A stretch of 22,509 nucleotides of DNA, taken from positions 1 through 22,509 of the forward strand of contig JAEWXD010000010.1 in NCBI GenBank assembly GCA_023396045.1. Reading direction: 5' to 3'. The stretch comes from Bacillota bacterium. Its GTDB lineage: Bacteria; Bacillota; Clostridia; Christensenellales; Aristaeellaceae. Of the stretch, positions 16,358 to 22,506 are shown piece after piece. The notes below the pieces were generated by a model. That model was not told the origin of the DNA. It ran no database searches and saw nothing but the letters and a program-made list of their open reading frames with translations. Within the stretch, counting starts at the first letter, position 1. Each line of letters opens with the position of its first letter. The position numbers and the translations under genes were made by a program.

Positions 16358-16645
16358 TTATTCATTTTGCAAGGCGCTTACATCCTGCAAAATAATCACG
16401 CCACCGTTACTTTCCTGTTCGCCGATCTGTTTTTCTATATTTTGCAAAATTTCCAAACTTTCCTTCATGGCTTTTAGATCTATTTTATTACACACCTGCT
16501 CACGCAATATGGCACGGGTGTTGCCATCTTCATCTTTTTCTTTGTCTGCCACATGGTACCTATAAAAGCAATGGGGGTCTTGCATTGCTTTATACAGTGT
16601 ATGCAGCAATTTTTTATAACATTTTTCTGCACTGATGTTTTTCAT
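16358..16645 (-). CDS. Small protein at the head of the packaging cassette, possible small terminase
   Basis: This 95-residue hydrophilic protein starts MKNISAEKCYKKLLHTLYKA after a strong AGGAGG site. I do not recognise its family with confidence. It has a basic, helical N-terminus, a middle region LKAMKESLEILQNIEKQIGE likely to form a coiled helix, and a terminal GGVIILQDV strand. That pattern, and its place upstream of portal and terL, fits a diverged terminase small subunit, which recognises phage DNA. However, no helix-turn-helix is clear, and the length is short for terS. A 279-bp gap with a repeat separates it from the portal gene, so cotranscription is uncertain. Confidence 0.6.
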   Translation of the reverse strand: MKNISAEKCYKKLLHTLYKAMQDPHCFYRYHVADKEKDEDGNTRAILREQVCNKIDLKAMKESLEILQNIEKQIGEQESNGGVIILQDVSALQNE

Positions 16646-16706
16646 GCTTCACCTCCTATACCCAGTATACAAAGTTGTTTTTTCGCTTGCTTATATTTGG
16701 GCAAAC

Positions 16707-16741
16707 AAAAAAGCCTTTGCAAGCGTTATATACAAGGCTTT
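16707..16741 (-). terminator. Terminator-like hairpin upstream of the packaging cassette
   Basis: AAAGCCTT and AAGGCTTT (16710-16717 and 16734-16741) form an 8-bp stem with a 16-nt loop. On the minus strand a T6 run follows. It would stop minus-strand transcripts entering from the right, about 60 nt before the 95-residue ORF, or act as a leader attenuator. Confidence 0.45.
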
Positions 16742-16941
16742 GAGAGTAATAAAAAAATTTGTTGTATATGAATAATTGCAAACAACAACAAGCTGTATAG
16801 ATATACCACTGCCTGTTCTATGCATTTAAACCATGCTACATATAAAATACATCCCATTTAAGCTATGATGGGTAGAAAAAGGTAGCTATAAAAGACATAT
16901 TATATGCATATCTACTTTGCGTTTGTTATAAATCAACAGCA

Positions 16942-16970
16942 TTGACATAAAGTTCGTAAAATCCTATAAT
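16942..16970 (+). promoter_or_regulatory. Consensus sigma-A promoter of the peroxidase-OhrR operon
   Basis: TTGACA (16942-16947) and TATAAT (16965-16970) are separated by exactly 17 bp, a perfect match to the vegetative consensus. Transcription would start near 16977, immediately before the inverted repeats. A promoter this strong usually needs a repressor. Confidence 0.85.
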
Positions 16971-16980
16971 TGCATTGGAA

Positions 16981-17028
16981 ATAATTGTATGCAATAATAC
17001 ATATTTTCAAATAATTGCAATACAATTA
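16981..17028. promoter_or_regulatory. Putative OhrR operator repeats
   Basis: TAATTG-CAATA-CAATTA (17012-17028) is a perfect interrupted palindrome. TGTAT-GCAATA-ATACA (16986-17001) is another, and ATAATTGTATGCAATAA (16981-16997) is a near inverted copy of the first. The half-sites resemble the TACAATT/AATTGTA operator of Bacillus OhrR. They lie just downstream of the promoter start, where bound repressor would block transcription. Confidence 0.55.
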
Positions 17029-17051
17029 CTTGTATTTAATAAGGAGTAAAA

Positions 17052-17533
17052 ATGGAAAACAAAGAGTTTTATAACATTGCTTTACAAGATAACAAAGGCA
17101 ATACCGGCACCATGGCAAGCTATGCAGGCCAAGTGTTGCTTATCGTAAACACTGCCACCGGCTGTGGTTTTACCCCACAATATGCAGATATTCAAGCCTT
17201 GTATGATAAATACCAAGCACAAGGCTTTACGGTACTTGACTTCCCCTGCAACCAATTTGCCAATCAAGCCCCCGGCTCTGCAGAAGAAATCAGCACTTTT
17301 TGCACACTGCACTATAACACCACATTCCCGCAATTTGCAAAATGCAATGTAAACGGCAAAAATGCCACCCGTTGTTTGTACATTTAAAGAAGAAAAAAGG
17401 CGGCTTGCTCTTCTCTTCTATTAAGTGGAATTTCACCAAGTTTTTAGTAGATAGGCAAGGCAATGTAGTGGCCCGTTTTGCGCCCACTGTGCCGGCATCT
17501 ACCATAGAAAAAGAAATACAAAAATATATCTAA
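17052..17533 (+). pseudogene. Glutathione peroxidase family gene with a one-base frameshift
   Basis: GPx-family enzymes reduce organic hydroperoxides, in bacteria usually with thioredoxin. The first frame runs from the ATG at 17052 (AAGGAG 5 nt upstream) through the peroxidatic C38 (TATGCGFTPQY) and Q68 (FPCNQF) to A105. It then goes off register and stops at 17387. The second frame carries the rest: HPLFVHLKKKKGGLLFSS, the catalytic W and N in KWNFTKFLVDRQG, and the terminus EKEIQKYI. One missing C in the GCC-CAC junction at 17364-17368 explains everything; restoring it gives 160 residues, the normal length. All four catalytic residues survive. It may be a recent mutation, an assembly error, or a site where ribosomes slip -1 at the preceding A5 run. 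It is first in the OhrR operon. Confidence 0.85.
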
Positions 17534-17545
17534 GGGAGCTTTCTT

Positions 17546-17983
17546 ATGCGGTACGACGAACTGAAATTAGACCACCAACTATGTTTTCCACTCTACGCTT
17601 GTTCCAAAGCCATTGTGCATAAAAGCAACGCTTTTTTGAAGGACATCAATTTAAGTTATACCCAATACATCGTTATGATGGTGCTTTGGGAAAAACACGA
17701 AATCAGCTTAAAAGATTTGGGAAAACTGTTATATTTGGATAGCGGTACACTTACCCCTGTGCTAAAAAACCTTGAAAGCAAAGGCTATGTAAGCCGCAGC
17801 CGCGACAAAAATGATGAGCGTGTACTTATGCTTACCTTGAGCGATGCCGGAAAGCGCCTTAAAACAAAGGCTTTGCAAGTGCCCAGCAGCATGCGCCAAT
17901 GCGTTTGCTTGGAACAAGAAGAAATAGACACACTTTATAAATTGCTCTATAAGCTGCTGGGTAATTTAGAAAGTGAAGAATAA
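17546..17983 (+). CDS. ohrR: OhrR-type MarR-family organic peroxide sensor/repressor
   Basis: This 145-residue winged-helix dimer matches OhrR more closely than generic MarR: LDHQLCFPLYACSKAI with the peroxide-sensing C13, then LSYTQYIVMMVLWE, LDSGTLTPVLKNLESKGYVSR and DKNDER in the DNA-binding wing. OhrR represses organic hydroperoxide detoxification genes until the cysteine is oxidised. Distal cysteines at 119 and 121 are present; the C13-C119 distance (106) is close to that of the Xanthomonas two-cysteine sensor, so an intersubunit disulfide mechanism is likely. GGGAG precedes the ATG. It lies 12 nt after the peroxidase gene and probably controls the operon through the repeats at 16981-17028. 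Confidence 0.88.
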   Translation: MRYDELKLDHQLCFPLYACSKAIVHKSNAFLKDINLSYTQYIVMMVLWEKHEISLKDLGKLLYLDSGTLTPVLKNLESKGYVSRSRDKNDERVLMLTLSDAGKRLKTKALQVPSSMRQCVCLEQEEIDTLYKLLYKLLGNLESEE

Positions 17984-18530
17984 ACCGGCCTTACGCAAGC
18001 AGGCTTTGCAAGCGCGCAAAGCCATTGTAGACAGGCCACAACAAAGCCGTAAAATTTTTGAGGCTTTGCTTGCCTTACCTCTATTTCAAAAAGCAGAGCG
18101 CATTGCCGCCTTTGCAAGCTTCGGCACAGAGGTAGATACCCTGCCCATTTTGCAATATTGCTTAACACACAAGCAGTTGTTTTTGCCCCGTGTAGAAGGC
18201 AAACAAATGCGTTTTTATAAAGTAAGCAGTTTGGAAAGTTTGCAAACATCCTCCATAGGTATATTAGAGCCTGCACCTATTCAAGAAGAAAACCAATTTG
18301 ACTTGGTACTTGTGCCCGGCCTTGCCTTTGACGAGCATTTTCATCGTTTAGGCTATGGCGGAGGATATTACGATGCCTACTTTACAAACAACAGTGCAAG
18401 CCTGCTTGCCCTTTGCTTTAACGAGCAAATTTGGCACGCAATTCCCCACGAAGCGCATGATATTGCCATGCACTATATACTAACACCACAACGTTTTTTA
18501 GGAGCTGCATATGGAACGCAAACGTCGTAG
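17973..18530 (+). CDS. 5-formyltetrahydrofolate cyclo-ligase
   Basis: The enzyme uses ATP to convert 5-formyl-THF to 5,10-methenyl-THF, returning a storage or inhibitory folate to one-carbon metabolism. The 185 residues fit the family: an N-terminal basic region (KNKPALRKQALQARKAI), ASFGTEVDTLPIL (about 46-58), LVLVPGLAFD, and the phosphate-binding GYGGGYYD (127-134). It starts with GTG at 17973, 11 bp inside the ohrR gene, with no strong ribosome site, so its translation probably depends on ribosomes finishing ohrR. It overlaps the next gene by 20 bp. Confidence 0.93.
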   Translation: MKNKPALRKQALQARKAIVDRPQQSRKIFEALLALPLFQKAERIAAFASFGTEVDTLPILQYCLTHKQLFLPRVEGKQMRFYKVSSLESLQTSSIGILEPAPIQEENQFDLVLVPGLAFDEHFHRLGYGGGYYDAYFTNNSASLLALCFNEQIWHAIPHEAHDIAMHYILTPQRFLGAAYGTQTS

Positions 18531-19014
18531 CACGATGGTGCCAACACAAGCGCCAGAAAGTTCTGCCGCCCCTTTGCAAGGGGGGGCTTTTGATGCACCT
18601 ACTACACTATACAAGCCACAGTTTGCAAGCACACGCAAGTATACACCACCTGCACAAAGGCCACCAATGCAAGCGCCCACGGCACAAGAAGAAAATATCC
18701 CCTATGCAGATATGCACTTTAAAGCAAACCGGCAGGAGCATTTTGCAAGCCAGTTTAATGAAAACGACCTGCCCCCCATAGAACCGAATATTTTAGGCTA
18801 CAATGAGCAAGAGGAAGAATACGACGAGGAATACGACGAATATTTAGAGCAGGAGCTTGCCAACGAGCGTACCAAAACCGTGTATTTTTTAATCAATGTT
18901 ATAGGTACTTTGTTGGGTATGGTGCTTGTGTTTGTGTTGCTTGCAGTGATACTCAACATCACAGCTTGGCTCAAAAGCGACTTTGCCGACCTTTTCCGTT
19001 ATTTATATGATTAG
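18511..19014 (+). CDS. Uncharacterised single-pass membrane protein
   Basis: This 167-residue protein belongs to no family I recognise. The first 120 residues are polar: a basic start (MERKRRS), a Pro/Ala/Gln-rich stretch (about 10-60) typical of disordered sequence, then an acidic patch EQEEEYDEEYDEYLEQE (about 99-115). One membrane helix follows (about 124-150, LINVIGTLLGMVLVFVLLAV), and a short C-terminal segment ends the protein. With no signal peptide, the long N-terminal part is probably cytoplasmic. TTAGGAG precedes the ATG at 18511, which overlaps the cyclo-ligase gene by 20 bp; its own end overlaps the glycosylase start. Codons about 19-26 (APLQGGAF) are encoded by a palindrome resembling the intergenic repeat at 16227. 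Confidence 0.8.
   Translation: MERKRRSTMVPTQAPESSAAPLQGGAFDAPTTLYKPQFASTRKYTPPAQRPPMQAPTAQEENIPYADMHFKANRQEHFASQFNENDLPPIEPNILGYNEQEEEYDEEYDEYLEQELANERTKTVYFLINVIGTLLGMVLVFVLLAVILNITAWLKSDFADLFRYLYD
18565..18587. repeat. Repeat-like palindrome inside a coding sequence
   Basis: CCCCTT-TGC-AAGGGG is flanked by further GCC/GGC pairs with one mismatch (stem 18565-18574 with 18578-18587), and TTTT follows. The layout mirrors the second hairpin of the intergenic repeats at 16252-16272 and 22482-22500. Confidence 0.4.
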
Positions 19015-19579
19015 TTGGCAAAGCTTAGAATACGAAATCAAAGCCTGCAAAACCTGCCCCTTGCACCGGAGCTGCACCCAAAAACTTATAGGGCAGGGCA
19101 ATTTACATGCACAGCTTATGGTGGTAAGCGACTTCCCCAACGCACAGGAGGATAAAGAAAACGCTTTCTTTGTTGGCCCTAAGGGCACACTGCTCGCCAA
19201 TATGTTGCGTGCCATAGGCATAGCAAAAGAGCAGGTGTATATTTGCAATGTGCTCAAATGCAAGCCGCCTAAAGAGCATAAACCGGAGGATTTTGAAATT
19301 GCCTCCTGTGGTGATTTTCTGCTTGCGCAAATAGAATTGGTGCAGCCGGACGTTATTCTTTTACTTGGCACAACGGCTCTGCAATTCTTTAAAGGTAAAG
19401 ACTATAGCGTAAGCCAAGACCACGGCATTTTTTACCACTACAACAAAAAGATTATATTCTCTACCTTTCACCCTGCGGCGCTGCTGTTTAAACCGGCACT
19501 AAAATACAAAGCGTGGGAAGATTTGCAAACCCTGCAAAAAAAACTGCAAGACATGAATCAAGCAGCCAACAGCTTATAG
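19007..19579 (+). CDS. Family 4 (iron-sulfur) uracil-DNA glycosylase
   Basis: Family 4 UDGs remove uracil from DNA. Four cluster ligands are visible at C14, C17, C85 and C101 (C-x2-C and C-x15-C). Other family motifs are ED..NAFFVGPKGTLL (about 48-63), NVLKCKPP (81-88), LLLGTTALQFF and the catalytic-loop FHPAALL (about 155). It is 190 residues, normal length. One oddity is that the usual catalytic-motif GE-x-PG reads SDFPN (41-45), changing glutamate to aspartate and losing both glycines, so activity may be altered. I chose the ATG at 19007, which overlaps the previous gene's stop, over an upstream ATG at 18983; neither has a good ribosome site. It ends the operon. Confidence 0.9.
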   Translation: MISWQSLEYEIKACKTCPLHRSCTQKLIGQGNLHAQLMVVSDFPNAQEDKENAFFVGPKGTLLANMLRAIGIAKEQVYICNVLKCKPPKEHKPEDFEIASCGDFLLAQIELVQPDVILLLGTTALQFFKGKDYSVSQDHGIFYHYNKKIIFSTFHPAALLFKPALKYKAWEDLQTLQKKLQDMNQAANSL

Positions 19580-19606
19580 TTCCCAAAATATTGGGAATTT
19601 TTTATT
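19580..19606 (+). terminator. Intrinsic terminator of the OhrR-UDG operon
   Basis: TTCCCAA (19580-19586) and TTGGGAA (19591-19597) form a stem with an AATA loop, followed by T6. It begins directly after the glycosylase stop codon. Confidence 0.88.
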
Positions 19607-19683
19607 GCAACAAAAAAGCCTTTACATTTTGTGGTGAAAGGCGAATATTGAAAATTTTAATTATACGGTAATAGCGCATTGTT

Positions 19684-20094
19684 TTATTCATACTCTGTTT
19701 CAATAAGTATAAGGTTATTATTTGTGCTCGTTTCTATTATGCATGTTTTAAATACAGAATACAGTTCCGCCTCATTATCCCAAATATCCTGTAAGGCAAT
19801 ACCACCAAAGTCTACACGAAGTAATAACGCTTCATCTAAATCGTTGTTTTGCCATTTACGCAAGGTTTCCGAACGAATATATTTCCATTCATTATCATAT
19901 TTATTGGCATATACTTTGATAACCCGGTTAGCATTCCGTAATATAGGGTCGTTTTCCTCTTCCATATCAACGGCTTCTGCACTGCTTAGGTTTGCCAATA
20001 TATCGTTATTTAAAATGGCGTTGAAGCATGGTTTGGGAATAGTAAAACCATTTAATGCGGCATAAATAATATAGCTGTTATTATTTTGTTCCAC
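19684..20094 (-). CDS. Hypothetical protein, start uncertain
   Basis: The 136-codon frame encodes a hydrophilic, acidic protein (for example AEAVDMEEENDPILRN and WNKYD-like charged stretches) that I cannot place in a family. It can only start at a GTG (20094) immediately after an in-frame TAA and without a ribosome site, which is poor. Just upstream an ATG at 20110, touching the previous gene's stop, reads MQYLLSGT. It would join this frame if one A were removed from the A4 run near 20085. That gives a more natural N-terminus (MQYLLSGTNNNSYIIYAALN), so an indel or sequencing error is possible. Its high share of glutamate and asparagine resembles small cytosolic immunity-type proteins, but this is only an impression. 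Confidence 0.55.
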   Translation of the reverse strand: MEQNNNSYIIYAALNGFTIPKPCFNAILNNDILANLSSAEAVDMEEENDPILRNANRVIKVYANKYDNEWKYIRSETLRKWQNNDLDEALLLRVDFGGIALQDIWDNEAELYSVFKTCIIETSTNNNLILIETEYE

Positions 20095-20110
20095 TTAATA
20101 AATATTGCAT

Positions 20111-20302
20111 TTAAAAAACTGCAAAAAAATCTTTTTGTATTGGTTTATGTTCTAAGACTGTTTTTATGGGTTCACCAATTTGATAGGCCAAATCCCCCTC
20201 TTGCACGGCATAGATATCTTTAACGCCTTCCAATACCAAAGGGTACAGCATATTATAGCTTTCTGCCATTGCCACACTGCATATGCTACAAATGAAAATC
20301 AA
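20111..20302 (-). CDS. Small exported hypothetical protein, start disrupted at an A7 run
   Basis: The frame encodes LIFICSICSVAMAES followed by about 48 polar residues ending IQKDFFAVF. The beginning is a signal-peptide core with an AMA cleavage site, but the usable start is only a TTG at 20302. Upstream, GTG at 20330 reads VKYKK and would join this frame if the A7 run at 20312-20318 lost one A, giving an ideal signal peptide (MKYKKLLIWLIFICS). As it stands, the gene is probably inactive, or switches by slippage at the A-run. No ribosome site is clear for either start. It lies directly before the 136-codon ORF, which also has a frame problem. Confidence 0.4.
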   Translation of the reverse strand: MIFICSICSVAMAESYNMLYPLVLEGVKDIYAVQEGDLAYQIGEPIKTVLEHKPIQKDFFAVF

Positions 20303-20403
20303 CCATATGAGTAATTTTTTTATATTTCACCCATTTTATTTTTACATTGTTCATTTTTTTATTGCAGCATAGCAAATAGCGCATAGCAATGTTTCACAGT
20401 GCA

Positions 20404-20430
20404 CAAAAAAAACACCCAACGGGTGTTTTT
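20404..20430 (-). terminator. Terminator of the tRNA-Leu gene
   Basis: On the minus strand AAAAACACCC and GGGTGTTTTT pair around GTT (20430-20408), followed by further Ts to 20404. It starts 6 nt after the encoded CCA. Confidence 0.88.
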
Positions 20431-20436
20431 CTTTTT

Positions 20437-20523
20437 TGGTGCCGAAGGTGGGACTCGAACCCACACGCCATCGCTGGCACAGGATTTTGAATCCAGCACG
20501 TCTGCCAATTCCATCACTTCGGC
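20437..20523 (-). tRNA. tRNA-Leu, anticodon CAA
   Basis: The 87-nt gene folds as a class II tRNA. Acceptor GCCGAAG pairs with CTTCGGC, and the T arm is GTGGG-TTCGAGT-CCCAC. The long variable arm is GCCA-GCGA-TGGC, and the anticodon loop TTCAAAA gives CAA, which reads UUG leucine codons. The 3' CCA is encoded. The anticodon stem (CTGGA with TCCTG) has one T-T mismatch, which is unusual but tolerable. Confidence 0.95.
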
Positions 20524-20620
20524 ACGATGACAAATAATATACTACCACAAGTTTTCAAAATATACAAGTTTTTTTGTAAAAAAATTTCTTTTTTGTATTT
20601 TTACATGTTACATAAATGCA

Positions 20621-20649
20621 TTGCCTATGGCGCATAAATGGTTTACAAT
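20621..20649 (+). promoter_or_regulatory. Putative promoter of the pcp operon
   Basis: TTGCCT (20621-20626) and TACAAT (20644-20649) are 17 bp apart. An AAGGAGA ribosome site follows just before the pcp ATG at 20678, giving a leader of about 22 nt. Confidence 0.6.
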
Positions 20650-20677
20650 AGGCTTAGCATAACCCAAGGAGAAATCT

Positions 20678-21256
20678 ATGCAAATACTCATTACTTATTT
20701 TGCCCCATTTGGTGCATTTACCAAAAATCCCACAGAGGATATAGCCAAAGCCTTGCAAAGCCGTAATATAGATACCCTGCTTTTGCCTGTAAGCTTTGCC
20801 CATAGCTTTGATAGCCTACAAAAAGCAATGGAAAATAAGCACTACGGCCTTGTGCTGTTGCTCGGCTTACATGGTGCAACAAGTAGCGTATTGCTGGAAA
20901 TGGTGGCGCACAACATACAACACGCCTCCATTGCTGATAATGACGGTGCCCAACCGAAACAATGCCCCATTGTAGAAAACGGCAGCCTTAGTTACCACAC
21001 CGGTCTGAACTTCTGGGAGCTTTTGCAAGGCTTGCAAGCACAAGGTTTGCCCGTGCAGGCCAGCAGTTCTGCCGGCACCTATGTTTGCAACTGCACTTAT
21101 TATAAGTGTTTGCACTATATCAACAGCAAAGGGCTTTCTACCCATGCCATGTTTATCCATGTGCCGTGCACAGAAGATATGGGCAAAGAACCAAACATGC
21201 CCTTGGCGCAAGAAATTGCCTGCGTACAAGCTGTGATAGACGCCCTGCAAGCTTAA
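20678..21256 (+). CDS. pcp: Pyroglutamyl-peptidase I (C15 family)
   Basis: This cytosolic cysteine peptidase removes N-terminal pyroglutamate from peptides. The catalytic triad is visible: E74 (SSVLLEMVAHN), C137 (SSAGTYVCN) and H161 (MFIHVP). The 63- and 24-residue spacings equal those of characterised C15 enzymes. The N-terminus ILITYFAPFGAFTKNPTED matches the family opening, although the usual glycine-rich G-F-E-P-F reads YFAPFG. The 192-residue length is slightly short but complete. It begins a plus-strand operon with the isomerase 23 nt downstream. Confidence 0.88.
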   Translation: MQILITYFAPFGAFTKNPTEDIAKALQSRNIDTLLLPVSFAHSFDSLQKAMENKHYGLVLLLGLHGATSSVLLEMVAHNIQHASIADNDGAQPKQCPIVENGSLSYHTGLNFWELLQGLQAQGLPVQASSSAGTYVCNCTYYKCLHYINSKGLSTHAMFIHVPCTEDMGKEPNMPLAQEIACVQAVIDALQA

Positions 21257-21279
21257 TCCTATTCCTCAAAGGAGAATTT

Positions 21280-21912
21280 ATGAAAATAGCCATATTACAA
21301 GGCAGCACACAAACCGATAAAAACGCATTGCTCTACCAATGCACACTGAAAGCAACCGAAAGGCATGGCCATGAAGTATTTAACTTCGGCGTGTTTCCGG
21401 AAGAAAAGGAAAACTATGCTTATACCGACATCGCCTTGCTGGTTGCACTACTCATCAACAGTAAAGCTGTAGATTTTGTAATTACAGGCTGTTCCTCCGG
21501 GCAGGGTATTCAGTTGGCGTGCAATGCCTTACCCAACGTGCTTTGTGGCTATGTGCCCACCCCACAGGACGCATACTTGTTTGCCAGAATCAACAACGGC
21601 AATGTGGCAAGCCTTTCCCTCGGCTTGGGCTTTGGTTGGTTAGGGGATTTGCAACTACAATATATTTTGGATCAATTATTTTGCGAACCCTTTGGTATAG
21701 GCTACCCACCGGCACAAGCTGTACGCAAAGTCAAAGAAAGCAATATTGTAAAAGAATTGCATCACATTGCAAAACGACCAATGCCGGAGGTATTGCAGAA
21801 ATTAGACCTTAACCTCGTGCAAAAAGCCTTGCATAAACAAAATGTAATAGAACATATATTGCACCACAGCAAAGACGAAGCCCTTTGCGACTACCTAAGA
21901 ACCCTTATTTAA
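21280..21912 (+). CDS. RpiB/LacA/LacB-family sugar-phosphate isomerase
   Basis: The family interconverts aldose and ketose phosphates (ribose-5-phosphate or galactose-6-phosphate). This 210-residue member has the Rossmann-like opening MKIAILQGSTQTDKN and the active-site loop ITGCSSGQGIQLACN with C71 in the position of the proton-transfer cysteine. The ARINNGNVASLSLG segment follows where RpiB normally has its NA/D..L.LG motif. It is longer than classical RpiB (about 150) because of a C-terminal helical extension, so its substrate may differ. The frame is open to 21106 inside pcp; the ATG at 21280 with AAAGGAG is the real start. Confidence 0.85.
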   Translation: MKIAILQGSTQTDKNALLYQCTLKATERHGHEVFNFGVFPEEKENYAYTDIALLVALLINSKAVDFVITGCSSGQGIQLACNALPNVLCGYVPTPQDAYLFARINNGNVASLSLGLGFGWLGDLQLQYILDQLFCEPFGIGYPPAQAVRKVKESNIVKELHHIAKRPMPEVLQKLDLNLVQKALHKQNVIEHILHHSKDEALCDYLRTLI

Positions 21913-21948
21913 GTCTTATATATATTCCATCACTTTAAAGGAAAACCA

Positions 21949-22299
21949 ATGAATTATACACGTGTTTACAATATGCGCTTTGGCGATGTATACCCCCTGC
22001 TCGTTGCCAAAGCAGAAAAAAAGAATAGAACTGCAGCAGAAGTAATGCAAGTAACAACTTGGCTTACCGGCTATACAGAGGCAGAAATTTTACAAGCCAT
22101 AGCACAAGGCACCAATTATGAAGATTTCTTCAACCATGCCCCTGCTATGAATCCCAACCGTAAACTGATTACGGGTAAGATATGTGGTGTGCAGGTAGAC
22201 ACCATAGAAGATCCCGTTTATCAAGCCGTTCGCTACTTGGATAAGCTGGTAGACGAGCTTGCCAAAGGCAAAGCCATGGAACGCATATTAAGAAAGTAA
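21949..22299 (+). CDS. DUF2200 family protein
   Basis: The 116-residue protein matches DUF2200 along its length: YNMRFGDVYPLLVAKAEKK, VTTWLTGY (about 40-47), FFNHAPAMNPNRKLITGKICG (about 65-85) and the terminal RYLDKLVDELAKGKAMERIL. Function is unknown; members are small soluble proteins that are widespread in bacteria. AAAGGAAA precedes the ATG at 21949. It is the last gene of the pcp operon, 36 nt after the isomerase, and is followed at once by a terminator. Confidence 0.93.
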   Translation: MNYTRVYNMRFGDVYPLLVAKAEKKNRTAAEVMQVTTWLTGYTEAEILQAIAQGTNYEDFFNHAPAMNPNRKLITGKICGVQVDTIEDPVYQAVRYLDKLVDELAKGKAMERILRK

Positions 22300-22323
22300 A
22301 GCAGCCCCATGGCTGTTTTTTTA
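22300..22323 (+). terminator. Intrinsic terminator after DUF2200
   Basis: CAGCC (22302-22306) pairs with GGCTG (22311-22315) around CCAT and is followed by a T7 run. It begins within a few bases of the stop codon. Confidence 0.82.
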
Positions 22324-22445
22324 TTGCTGTAATGGTGGTTTTTCAGAAATGTTTTGTAGATAGAAAAACACACTTCACTTGCATATAACTGCAAAGATAA
22401 AGCATAGTTCTTTAAAAAACGCTCTGCCTACAACTCGCCTTGCCA

Positions 22446-22506
22446 CAATCCCCCCTGAAAGTGTGCAAGCACACTTTCTTTCCCCCTTTACACAAGGCGG
22501 GCTTTA
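22446..22506. repeat. Palindromic intergenic repeat, copy 2
   Basis: A perfect GAAAGTGTGC-AA-GCACACTTTC hairpin (22457-22478) is followed by the 19-bp core CCCCCTTTACACAAGGCGG (22482-22500), identical to 16253-16271. Both copies are preceded by AATC plus a C-rich stretch. Between the DUF2200 terminator and this repeat (22324-22445) I see nothing. Confidence 0.75.

Larger units (their letters stand above)
16646..17051. other. Intergenic region between the packaging cassette and the peroxidase module
   Basis: About 405 bp between divergent units. It holds the terminator-like hairpin at 16707-16741, a perfect promoter at 16942-16970, and AATTG-type inverted repeats at 16981-17028. A TATACT at 16669-16664 on the minus strand could be the -10 of the 95-residue ORF, without a good -35. 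The part from about 16745 to 16940 shows no gene or structure I can support. Confidence 0.55.
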
